From Sipunculus nudus (taxonomy: Eukaryota; Annelida; Sipuncula; Golfingiida; Sipunculidae), in NCBI GenBank assembly GCA_026874595.1, contig CM049306.1, forward strand, positions 3,114,019 to 3,178,018: a DNA stretch of 64,000 bases, written 5' to 3'. The notes under the pieces were generated by a model that ran no database searches, was not told the origin of the DNA, and saw only the letters and a program-made list of their open reading frames with translations. Shown in pieces: positions 23,501 through 35,141 of the stretch. Every line of letters starts with the position of its first letter. The first letter of the stretch is position 1. A program made the position numbers and the translations under genes.

Positions 23501-24956
23501 AAAATCACTCATATCTTGGTAGTGGTTTGACTTATCTGCCAAAAATTTTGCATGTTTATACATCTTGGATAGCCTTTTGTGGCACATGGCACCACCTGCA
23601 TACACATTTCAGCTGCAGACATCCATGCTAATATGCAACACACCTCACACTCTTTCCCCTTGCCACTCAGTCCATGCCTCACTTCACTTCTCCCACTCTG
23701 ATTTTGGCAGATACACGTAGTCGCTTGTTGACTACCCGTATTCTAGTTTGTAATTGTTATTGGGATTTTTGGAAGTAATTTTAATTGTAATGATTACCTT
23801 TCAATGTAACCCTGGTGATGAGTGACTAGACAGTATCAGCGGCTAACTTGCAACAGCAGCCCTAGAAGCTGACCTTTTTAGACAATGAGGACTCATTGAG
23901 GTGGCAGATGCTGCTGCATACTTGTGATCAATTTTAAGCTGTAGATATGTTCATGTCATTTTTTAGCTTAGTTGACATAAAGTCATCTGAGCTATAGCGA
24001 TTGTGCTTTGTCCTTCTGGCTGGAGGACCATTAACAAGGCACTTTTTTTTAGCGAACCTGTGAGCTTATGCGATGGTGTGGCATCGTCCGTCGTCTGTAC
24101 GTTAACCCATACTATCTTGAATACTGCGAGAGTTAGCATCATGAAATTTTTATGCAAAAAATTAGTCATCTGAAAAACTCTATCAGATTTTGCTTATTTT
24201 TTGGCTAACTGCATTTTCTTAGATTTTATAGGGAAAAAGCTAAAAAAGCTTTAAAAATCTTCTTCTCCGAAACTGTTCAGCCAAATTGTCCAATATTTCA
24301 CAGAGATGATTCCTGGAACAATCTCTCTCAAGTTTGTTCAAATGGTTTAATTTTTTGCCGAGTTACAGGAAGTTGAACTTAGTCATCTTTCCAAAAAAGC
24401 ATACTAAAATTACAATCTCAGAAACAGCTGAAGCAATCATCACCAAATGTTATGCCAAGGTTGGTCACATGAGTCATAACTGAAATTGAGGTATTGGTGG
24501 CGCCACCTGCATCGGCCTTTTTTGTACGGGGGTCAGCAGTGCCCGTATGATACTGACGGCTACAAAAAACTTCTTCTCTGAAACTATATGGCCAAATTCT
24601 TTAATATCACACAGAAATGATCCTAGGGTAGTGCTTTCTGAAATTTGTTCAAATGGTCTCAGTTCAGTTACTTTTGACTGAGTTATGGGAAGCTGAATTT
24701 AGTCATATGCCATAACAGCCCATTTCAGCTCAGTGGCTACAAAAATCTTCTTCTCAAAAACCACAGGGCCAAATTCTTAAATCTCACACATTAATTATCC
24801 TTAGATGTTGATAATTCAAGTTTGTTCAAATGGTTTTGGTTCAGTGATTTTTGGCCGAGTTATGGGAAGCTTAACTTAGCCATAATGCTGTATTTTCCCA
24901 TATGAGTTATAAACCTGCAAAACGATTTTTGATTCATGCCACTGAGGCCAATTTTT
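20544..24956 (-). repeat. Mosaic of 'AACCTGTGAGCTTATGC' and AGCT-hairpin repeats
   Basis: Reverse-oriented AGCT hairpin ends occur at about 20797 and 23965, followed by GTCC/GTCTG-rich tracts. A different start motif, TTAGCGAACCTGTGAGCTTA followed by TGCGATGGTGTGGCATCGTC, recurs with variations at about 21440, 21627, 22543 and 24050. Each is followed by 'TTTTTTGGCTAACTGCATTT' and 'TGGTTCAGTTCGGTGATTTTTGGCCGAG'-like runs and the palindrome GGTGGCGCCACC (23172, 23315, 24497). A reversed hairpin-ended 'GTATCCCC' terminus is at about 22875-22930. There is no coding content. Confidence 0.65.
22412..22476. repeat. TCTAGA palindrome cluster
   Basis: Six TCTAGA palindromes lie within about 65 bp, arranged as GTCTAGAC and ATCTAGAC units separated by 2-8 bp. 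They sit within the repeat mosaic and look like a short tandem expansion. Confidence 0.8.
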
Positions 24957-26905
24957 AGCTCAGCTGACTATAAGTCATCTGAGCTATAGTCGTGGTCCAT
25001 TGTCCGTCGTCCGTCCGTCCGTCAGTCCGTCCGTCCGTCCGTCCGTAGATGTGGCACGTTTTGAAACCGTAAGACTTAGGAATCCAAAATATTGCATAAT
25101 GTTAGCTGTCCCCAAGATCTCCTACCAAGCCGAAAACTGGGTCTTTGCGACTTTGTTCCTTTGAGAAATTAAGGAAAAACCTCAATTTTTTATTAAAAAC
25201 CTATTTTCACACTTTAGGGCTGCCTAATATCAAAACCACTCATCTGTTTTTCCTCATATTTACCATAAATATTCCTCTATATAGTTCCTATGTACATGCC
25301 TGAAATTATGTCTGTATTATATAATTTAAGAAAGTTATGGGCCCAAACATAATGCACTTTGTAAAAAATCAAGAAATATATTTACTCCCTTAACAAGGGG
25401 CTTGCTGAAGCTAGAGATTTTTTGTCAGGGATGTAAGATTATTTAATCAAGATTCAATTGAATACCCAAAATTAGTTCTGAATTTTTTAAATTTTATAAG
25501 TTATTAGTATAAATATAAAATTAGTACCTTAAATTTTGCCCAACTTTGACCATTTCACTTTTGTTTCATGTGAGCTCTGTTTATATAATTTTCATATCAT
25601 GCACACACAAGGATTTCAGCTTTTTAGTTTAGAAAGCTGAAAGAAATTGGCAAAAAATTGTAGCTTTTATTAATGTTTTTATGAGACCATGTCAGACCTT
25701 GGCTCTCTCCAGCCACTCTTGAGTCACCTGTATGTCGACCTTGTTGAACTTTCAGCAAATTATGCACGCTTGAGGCGAGGCAGATACCGGGGCAACAAGG
25801 CAGCTTATGGCCAGCCACAGTTGATCCAGGTGTCCAACCCAACTCATCAAGTAGTTTTAACCAACAACATAACAATAAATTAATCAATTTTTATTGGTTT
25901 TTAATAACAAATTAAAGAAAAATAGAAAAGGAATTTGTTAGTTTATATTAATAGGGAAATAACTTGCAGTTACTGATGATATAAGAATCTTGTATTGATG
26001 GATATTATGTCACGTATTCAAAATAACACCATGCAGTCACCTATGGCATTTTTAGTTCAATTTTAATAATAAAAAAGTAAATCATATTATTCATTACTAA
26101 TCATTAGGGATCATATGAAGGAAATTAATGATAGACAAAGATGCAGTTGATAATATTAATCTAGATTCCTACTGTGTCTAGTGTGTACATTGATGTGAAA
26201 TTAGTCCAAAATAAATATATCACATTTATTTTTTTTTAATATAAATAAAAGCCATAAAACCAGGTACTTATGATCATTATTTAAATGTGTTAATTTTGTA
26301 CATTCTGGATTCTCAACACCATTGTTTGGTGAAAACTGAATAAATACCAGACATGGTGGGAATACTTTGCAATTGTATTTAAATACGAATATGAATATGT
26401 ACTCCATTATAAAATTTCTTGCATAAAGAATGGGAATTCAGGAAAAAATGAAAGTATATGAATACCAGTGCAAATACTTTCCAAATGTATTCATGAATGC
26501 ATTCATGAATATATTCTTTAATATTATTTTAATAATCATTTCAGTTATATTTCATTTTAAAAATCATACGATTCTCTTATTATTTTTAATAAAAATTATA
26601 TCTGGGACAATATTTGTAATTTTTTTAATAAATAGTTAAACTCTTATATTATATGTTCTGCTTATAAGTTATATGGCCAAGTCAAAATCTGTGTGACAAT
26701 AGTACTCCATTTGTTAATAAAATAAATGAAATCAATTCTCTTCTCTGTCTCCAAAGGTACTATCAAAATCATACATAAGCTTAACAACAACAACTCATAA
26801 TACAGCTTATACTTATTACCACACAAAACCAGCATGTGCCTCATTTCTAAATCATATTTTTTTATCATATATAACAGCTGAGCGCCGTGACCCATAGGTC
26901 CCTTG
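24957..26905 (-). mobile_element. CAAGGG...GAGCT element, complete reverse copy
   Basis: Begins with the AGCT hairpin end (AGCTCAGCTGACTATAAGTC, then CTGAGCT), followed by a (GTCC)n tract at about 25010-25050. It ends with the reverse complement of the CAAGGG motif at 26875-26905. It is 1,949 bp, with TT on both flanks. A GC-richer patch at 25685-25865 within AT-rich sequence may be captured foreign DNA; I do not recognise its possible translation on either strand. Confidence 0.7.
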
Positions 26906-28374
26906 TTTAAATATTTTACAAGAATAATCCCCTGAATAATTCTTATAATGATTATCTTTCATGGGTCCAAAGAATGAATTTTGGCTGAATATTAAAGATT
27001 GAATTAAGTCATTTTACCATATATGTTAGCTGTGTAAAGCAGATTCATCTAGCCTGGCACCAGTTTATCAGCATCCGTTACATCATGCCTCTAGACCTTC
27101 AGATTTCTATGGTTATTATTGACAAGAATGTTTTTTAAAAGATTTTAAAAAAGTAGATTTATGATTTTTAGATATTCTTCATGCCAGGCAATGTTAACAA
27201 TCACAGGTATACAGCTCCCTGTGGGTATATAAAGATGGCTATACATAGATTATAAATAATTGGTATCCATGCTCAACTTAATTCAAGATTTTGCCATCAG
27301 TGAGATGTATCTGTATTATAATTTTGCATTCAATATGCATCCGTAGTAATTTTTAGTGAACCTGTGAGCTAATTCGATGTTGTGGCGGCGTCCATTGTCC
27401 ATCGTCTGTACGTTAACCCATACTATTCTAAAACAAGGGACCCATGGGTCACAGCGCTCAGCTGATCGTGATTGGACTATAAATGTTTCTCCACTGTTAT
27501 CCTATAGCGAGTCGATAAAGCTTATGAATATCATGTACATGTTGGGCTATTATAAAGGAATGTAATGTAATATGTGAGTAAATGATAAATGAAATTACCT
27601 GACTGATGGATTAATAGAGTCAAATAAAGTGGTTTATTTTTTAGCTCAGCTGACTATAAGTCATCTGAGCTATAGTCTTGGTCCATTGTCCGTCGTCCGT
27701 CCGTCTGTCCGTCCGTCCGTAGATGTGGCACGTTTTGAAACCGTAAGACCTAGGAATCCGAAATTCAGCATAATGTTAGATGTCCCCAAGATCTCCTACC
27801 AAGCCAAAAACTGGGTCTTTGCGACTTCGTTCCTTTGAGAAATTCAGGAAAAACCTCAATTTTTTATTTAATTCCTATTTTCACACTTCAGGACTGCCTA
27901 ATTTCAAAACCACTCATCTGTTTTTCCTCATATTAACCATAAATATTCTTCTATATAGTTCCTATGTACATGCCAGAAATTAAGTCTGTTAAGTATAAAT
28001 TCTTTAAGTTATGGGCCCAAACATAATGGACTTTGTAAAAAATCAGGAAAAATATTTACTCACTTAACATGAAAAATTTTGAAACTAGAGTCTATTTTCC
28101 CAAGTATATAACTATGTTTAATTAAGATTCAATTGTTTACCCTAAAATTAGGTCTGAATTTTGTAAATTTTTTAAGTAATTAGCATAAAAATAAAATCAG
28201 TACCTTAAATTTTGCCCAACTTTGACCATGGCACGTTTTTTTCCTGTAAGTACCATTGATTTAATTTTCACAGCATGTAAACATAAATATTTAATTTGTT
28301 TAAATCTGAAATTTGGAAGTAAAAGCTTGAGGCTCTATTGTAGTCATTTTCTTTGATTACAGATTACAGATGCA

Positions 28375-28490
28375 GGATCCCACTCCAGGTCACTGGAAGT
28401 CAGCTATGCCAGGGTTTCTGATTTGTTACAGTCACTGGGGGAGATCCCCTGCTGTGACAGGTGTACAGTTATTCTGATATCACCACCCCA
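28375..28490. repeat. GC-rich captured segment shared by three elements
   Basis: The run CCAGGTCACTGGAAGTCAGC onward, through GTTACAGTCACTGGGGGAGA and TCCCCTGCTGTGACAGGTGT, is nearly identical at 28391-28480, 59430-59515 and, reversed, at 62768-62850. It stands out by base composition within AT-rich elements. One frame is open in all copies (reading SLEVSYAR then DLLQSLGEIPCCDRCT), but I recognise no family. Confidence 0.5.
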
Positions 28491-29191
28491 ATCCCCCCCC
28501 CCCCCCCCCCGCAAACCCAACCCACCAAGTGTTATGCAGTATTGTTATTGTTCTCACTGTATCTCCTTAATTGTAATGCTGTTTCCACTCTGATATGCAA
28601 AAACTTTCCTTAAAAAAGTAATTCAAGGTGTAATCCAGAAGATGCAATGTTGTGTAATGTAACATTTTTAAAGAAATCATTTTTCTTTTAAATGATTTTA
28701 CCAATCATAATGGAACCCATCAGTATGCTTAAATTATGATAAAATATGAAGCACATTATGGATAAATAAAGACACAATTCAAAATTGTGAAATCTAAATC
28801 AAGTATTTTTTTTAGACATTTATTGTTTTGCAGATTTAAAAGATATATTTTTGTGGTAAAAAATAAATAAACATTTGTATGCATGATGTGGTGTTATCTG
28901 ACAAGATTGAGATTTATGATGATGCAATTGAGAATTATGAATCAACTTTTATATTCAGATATATATGTTATATTGAAAATGTATAGAAATATAAACTTAA
29001 ATTAAAAAAAAATTGATGTGATAAAAAAATGTGGATTTGTTACAAACATTTGTTCATTATTTTCCTGCATCAGCAGAATTTGAGATCAGGCTTTGTTTGC
29101 CATGTTTTATGTTGTTAATTAGTTATATTTCAACTGTATACATTTCATAAAAAAAACATATTTAATAATTTATATTATACAAAAAAAAGAT

Positions 29192-29470
29192 TTGATTGAA
29201 CAAATGTGTAAACTACTGAAATGTCAACAGTTAATCGAAAAGCCAACTAATGATCATGGTAATTGTACAGATCATTTGTTCACAAACTGCTCACATGCTT
29301 CAGTTTCAACATTAGGAAACACATGGTCAGGTCACAAAATATTATTTGCAACAATTTCTTGCTCATCAATACAAACCAATCATATAAACAAACCATGGCC
29401 TTTATTACCTCTTCCTCTTACACTTTATCTCCATTTGATATTATTTAAATTTTTACCTTCAAGGTTAACG
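29192..29470 (+). pseudogene. Non-LTR retrotransposon endonuclease fragment
   Basis: An open frame contains the runs CQQLIEKPTND, TDHLFTN and WSGHKILFATIS. Their order and spacing fit the C-terminal part of endonuclease domains of LINE-type elements, where 'QLV-PTR-LD-FTN-SDHxxVF' is typical; the catalytic Asp-His appears as SGH. It is only about 90 residues long, with no reverse transcriptase, so it is a decayed piece carried inside a CAAGGG element. Similar pieces are at about 60480-60740, 61370-61560, 62420-62705 (reversed) and 12390-12530 (reversed). Confidence 0.5.
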
Positions 29471-32440
29471 TCAGCTGAGCATAGTGACCCATAGGTCCCT
29501 TGTTATTTATTTAGGAGGGGTTGAAAATTGTGATATATTTGAGCAAATATGAATGCAATGACAGCAGTAATAAGCAGTAGTAGAATGATGATAAGGCTAT
29601 TTGTTGAAGGATCTAAAGTGTATGGTAGTCTGCAAGCGTTCAATTTGACAGATATGATGTTATGATTAACTATGCTGATGAAGTGATTTATGAATATGTG
29701 ACTGTATGACACAATATCTCTTTAGTCTTGACAAGGTACATTATTGTGATGCCCACTATGTCTACATATTACACAATATTGACATAATTTCTGGCATGTA
29801 CATAGGTACCTATGGACGAATAGTTATACAAAATATTAAAGTATGAATATATCTGATTCATCTTGTTCTTGCTTACTGAGGCTGACTTTGGGATGGGGTT
29901 CGGAGAAGGGAAAAGTGAGGGCAGCATGAAGGTGGATGTAGAAATATTCTATTTTAATGTTTTTCATTTATATAAGAATATGAAAAGCTAAGAGGAAAGG
30001 GGCCCTCCTACTTGGTTATAGTAAAGTTCTAAATATATGATTGCAAACTAATACTCTGACAAGACTGTCATGAAGAAAAACAGTAAAAGTTTTGAGATAC
30101 TGTGTTGCATACGAAAATTTACAGATGGACAGGCAAGTGGACAGAATGGACTAATACCTTTATTTCACTTTCAAGAGAATAATGCATTTAAGTTTATATA
30201 TAATCCTATTTTTTTAAGCAGATCCACTTTTTCCATTAAGAAGTTTTTATATGAATCATTTTTTTATTTACAGGTTTATATATTTTTAATTAAAAAACCT
30301 GAAAATATAAGTTAAAATATTAGAATTGTTGCAAAAGTTGCAATCATAATATACACAGAGTAAAAAACATTGGGTCATATTAAGCATACACATATATTTT
30401 ATTATTTTTAATTACAAATGTTTCAACTGATTTTAAAAGAAAATAATGCCACAACATGGCATCTACAAGAATATTCCTTGAATCACTATTAAAAAGTTTT
30501 GCACATTGGAGTTTTCAGGACATGCTTAATTTTATTCACCAAAATAAAATAAAAGTAAATTTGATAAAATAAAACATCTTTCAAATAAAGTATACACACT
30601 GTTGGTTGAATGAGGGACAAACAATATCATTGTGCTAATTACTATCCCAGTTTTAATTAATTACTGGAATTAATAGTCAATTTCACACCTGGTGAAGTTT
30701 TTACTCTTCTGAAGTAAGGAATTACTTATCTCATGAACATCCACACTTTCACAGCAATACACCACTTTGTGGACACAATTAAATGTACACTTTAATCATT
30801 GTAACCCTGGTGGTTCAATACAAAATCTAAAATGTAGCATGTCCAAGAATAAAATAAAATACAGAAAAATTATAACATTCATCTAGTTTATGCACCAGCT
30901 GGGGGGGGGGGGGGATGAGTGCAGGGCAGAGGGGAAGCCTGCTAGTAGTGGCCAAGCTGGGCCAAGGTAAGCTGCCTGGGGTGGGTTACATAATGCAAGT
31001 GAAGGCTGTACTACTAGGTGGGCTAGATGTAAACAACACTTGACATGGTGTATGAAAACATGAATAAAAGCTATTCATTCCAATCAATTTCTTTTGAAAG
31101 TTCAGATTTTAAAAGATTAAATCCTTATGCATATATGCTGGGAAAATTAAATCCACAGTGCCAAAGTTGGACAAAATTTAAGGTATTGATTTTTTATTTA
31201 TGCTAATAACTTGAAAAATTTGCAAAATTCAGATCTAATTTTGGGTAAACAATTGAATCTTGATTAAATAAAGTTATATTCCTGAAAAAAAGTCTCTAGG
31301 TTCAGCAATTCTCATGTTAGGTAAGTAAATATATTTCCTGATTTTTTTAAAAATTGCATTATGTTTTGGCCCATAACTTCAAAATAATACCCAATACTGA
31401 CCTAATTTTTGGTATGTTCATAGAAAATGTATAAAAGAATGTGAATACTAAATACGAGCGAAAACAGATCAGTGGTTTTGATATTAGGCAGCCTTGAAGT
31501 GTAACAATGGCTTTTTTTTATGGAAAACAGAGTTTTTTTTTCCTTAATATCTCGAAGGAACAAAGTCCTAATGACCCAATTTTTGGTATGGTAGGAGATT
31601 TTGGGGACATCTAAAATTATGTCAACAGCCTGGGGAGCATAGAGATGTGCACTGAATGACCTACAGTCATCAAAGTGGACTGCTTGACAATGTAAGGGAA
31701 TACAACAAGAGCCTCCAAAAAATTCCATAACTAGCCTAATTTTGCAGCTTTTATTTTCAAATTTCAGATTTTAACAGATTAAATCCTTATGTATACATGG
31801 TGTGAAAATTAAATCCACAGTACTTACAGGAAAAAAACGTGCCATGGCCAAAGTTGGGCAAAATTTAAGGTACCAATTTTATATTTTTGCCAATATTTAA
31901 AAAAATTTAACAAATTTTGATCTAATTTTTGGTATACAATTAAATTCTGATTAATTAAAGTTGTATTACTGGAAAAAAGTCCCTACCTTTAACACTTTTG
32001 GTCTTAAGTGACCAAATATCTTCCTGATTTTTTTACAAAGTCCATTATGTTTGGGCCCATAACTTTTTTAAATTATATAATACTGACTTAATATCGGGCA
32101 TGTACATAGGAACTATATAGAGGAATATTTATGGTAAATATGAAGAAAACCAGATGAGTGGTTTTGATATTAGGCAGTCCTGAAGTGTGAAAATAGATTT
32201 CTAATAAAAAATTGAGGTTTTTCCTTAATATCTCAAAGGAACGCAGTCCTATTGACCCAGTTTTTGGCATGGTAGGAGATTATGGGGACATCTAACTGTA
32301 TGCCGAAATTCAGATTCGTAGGTCCAACGGTGTCGAAACGTGCCAGTCTTACGGACGGACATCCAGACAGACGGACAGACAGACGGACGACGGACAATGG
32401 ACCATGACTATAGCTCAGATGACTTATAGTCAGCTGAGCT

Positions 32441-35141
32441 AATGACTGGAGCTAGCATCATGAAATGTAATGTAAAAATTTAGCCATCTGAAAAACTCTG
32501 CATTTTCTTAGATTTTAATGAGAAAAAAAATAAAAAACCTTTAAAAATCTTCTCCGAGGAAATGGTCAAACCAAATTGTTCAATATTTCACAGAAATAAT
32601 CTTTTATACCATCACTCTCAAGTTTGTTCGAATGGTTCAAGTTCGGTGAATTTTGGCAGAGTTACAGGAAGTTGAACTTAGTCATCTGTCCAAAAAAGCA
32701 TACTAAAATGACAATCTCAGAAATGGCCGGAGCAATCATCACCAAATTTTATGCCAGTGTTAGTCACATGAGTCATATATGAGACTGAGGTATTGGTAGT
32801 GCCACCTGCATTGACCTTTTTTTGTACAGGGGTCATTGGTCATCTGTACATTAACCCATTATTTCTCAGGAATAGCAGGAGCTACCATCCCCAGATTTTA
32901 TGCAATAATCTGTCACATATCAAATGTTGTGGTATTTAGCTTATTTTTTTGCTTTCTGCATGTACTTAGATTTTATAGGGAAAAAGCTGAAAAACCTTTA
33001 AAAGTCTTCTTTTTGTAAACGGTCCAGCCAAATTGTTCAATTTTTTTACAGAAATGATCCCAGAGGCAAGCCCTTTCAAGTTTGTTCTAATGGTTTTGCA
33101 TTTGATGAATTTTAGCGGAGTTACACAAATTTGGCCAAGTAAGCATACTGACATAGTAATCTCAGAAATGACAGAATCTAGCATTACCAAGTATTGTGCA
33201 AATGTTGCACACATGACTCAGATTTGAAGTTGCAGATTTCATGGTGCCACCTACATTGACCTTTTTTTATGGGCAAAAAAACTCATAATTTTAGCTTTTT
33301 TCATCTTCAAATGTTTGTGATGAAACTGTCAAGTTGAATTGTTCAATTTTTCAAAAGAATTATCCTAGGACATGGTTCTTTCAATTATATCAGAATAGAT
33401 TGAGTTTGTTGATTTTTGGTTGAGTCTTGAAAAGCTTAAATTGGTATTATGACCATTTTTATGACTATTTCAGACTGAGGACTGCGATAGTGTTCTTCTA
33501 CAAAATTATTGTTTCAATTATATTTTCTGTAACATTGCACAAAAATTATTCTTAGGTGGCTTTTGTTCAAGTTTACTTGAATGATTTTTGGCAGAACTAT
33601 TGGACCTTTAACAATGAAAGGACTGCAACTTTTTTTATTCTAGATATTTTGATAAAAAGTATATGAATATGTCAGCTTGAAAAAAAAAAGTATTTTAGCC
33701 AAAGTCTTTCAGTATGTGTAAACAGATTTACCAACAGGCCAAGATTGTGTCTGTAATGTTAAATAGGTTGAGAAACTGCCAACTGTTTCAGATTTGGCAA
33801 CAGATCAAGAGTTCATTCAGTGCAGCCAGATATAGGTCAAGAGTTCATTCAGTGCAGCCAAGCACAAGGCATGTGATCACTTCATGGATGACATGTGAAC
33901 ACCTCATGGGCACCATGTGATCACCTCATAGGTAGCATGTGAACACCTCATGAGTATCATGTGATCACTTATGTGTGTCATGCCCCTCAGGGCTGCATGT
34001 GGAGCCAATCTGAGAGCTTATGCAAAGGTGTGGCTACTATTTCAGATTTGGCAACAGGCCAAAGGTCAGTCTGGATCTATTTATAGGTTTGGCAGACTGC
34101 CAACTGTATCAGATTAGGCAACAGGTCAAGAGTTCACTCAGTGCAGCCAGTTACAGGTCAAAAGTTCACTCAGTCTAGCCAGGTGCAGGTCATGAGTTCA
34201 CTCAGTGCAGTAGCCTTAGCAAGCAATTTGTCACAGTTCACTTGGGGCAACTGCCTTTCTCACCTAAGCCTGGTCAGCCCCATGCATCAGACTCAAAGTA
34301 AGTTTGATGTATTGGCCTAATATTTTGACCTGTCTATGTGTCTTTGATGGCTTTCTCGCTCACAAGACAGGTGTCGCCACCTACAATGACTTTTGCACAG
34401 TTTGTGTTCCTGCGTTTTTCTCAGGAGAAGTTTGATATATCAGTCTGAAATTGAGCATATGTATATATCTCTGATAGCTTCGTTGTATACAAGACTGGTG
34501 GTGCCAGCTACAATCATTTTTGTGTTGTGTGCACACATGCCAGAATTTCAGCAGTGATGTTTGTGTAATTGTTTTATATTCAAAATGTTTGGTACTTGCA
34601 TTGTTCATATACATGAAAAGTAATGGTCCAGCATTGAAGCATTATACCTGGTGTATTTCTTAATGCACAGGTTCGCATTAGGCCTGTAGGCCTTGTTAAA
34701 CCATTGGACCTGCAAATCTGAAATACAACTAGTCCATAACTAATACAACTAGTCCAGAACCAGACACTTATTGGCCTCACAAAGACCAAGGGGCAAGCAC
34801 AATATCGGGGCAAGCACAAAAATATTACAAAAAGTTACATTTCATAATTCTGATGAAAAATTTACTGTTGTTAGGACTAGGATATGAGCATTTAGCCAGA
34901 ATAAGCATTCTGGCCTGATTTTAAAGCTGGAAGGATGGAATGTGTAACTTATGTGTTGGATGCTGGTGGGGGGGGGGGGGGGGGGAGGGGGGATGTGATG
35001 CCCACCAGCATTCAGTTATGGATTTAATTCAGCATGCAGTTAGATGTCCCTAAGTTCTCCTAAAAAATGGAAAACTTGGTCACTGCGACTTAGTTTCTAT
35101 GAGAAAATAAAGAACAACCTCTATCTTCCATAAACTAGAGA
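32441..35141. repeat. Core-repeat mosaic of the 'CTGTGAGCTTATGC' family
   Basis: Sequence resembling 24050-24950: 'GAAGTTGAACTTAGTCATCT', 'GGTATTGGTAGTGCCACCTGC', and a start-like CAATCTGAGAGCTTATGCAA at about 34008. At 33820-34230 short imperfect repeats of 'GTCAAGAGTTCATTCAGTGC' and 'CATGTGATCACCTCATGGG' occur. A poly-G tract lies at 34970. No gene recognised. Confidence 0.55.

Larger units (their letters stand above)
27643..29502 (-). mobile_element. CAAGGG...GAGCT element inserted in copy B
   Basis: This 1,860-bp element reads from the AGCT hairpin end at 27643 to the reverse-complemented CAAGGG end at 29502. The flanks are TT on both sides. Copy A at 14925-14945 carries the uninterrupted version of the site, showing that nothing but the element (plus at most two T's) was added. 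It carries a retrotransposon endonuclease-like fragment (about 29192-29400) and a GC-rich segment at about 28375-28490 that is shared with 59430 and 62790. Confidence 0.8.
27434..32440 (+). mobile_element. CAAGGG...GAGCT element, copy B (interrupted)
   Basis: The 5' motif is at 27434 and the 3' hairpin ends at 32440. The sequence runs parallel to copy A (13895-17929), but is split at 27642/27643 by a reverse-oriented relative; it resumes exactly at 29503. Without that insertion it is about 3.15 kb. It contains a poly-G tract (30901) and the same core units as copy A and copy C. No protein is encoded. Confidence 0.75.

Noticed and set aside
25689-25883. 64-aa frame on + and 87-aa frame on - at the same place
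   Set aside because: Neither resembles a known family; kept only as a possible captured fragment.
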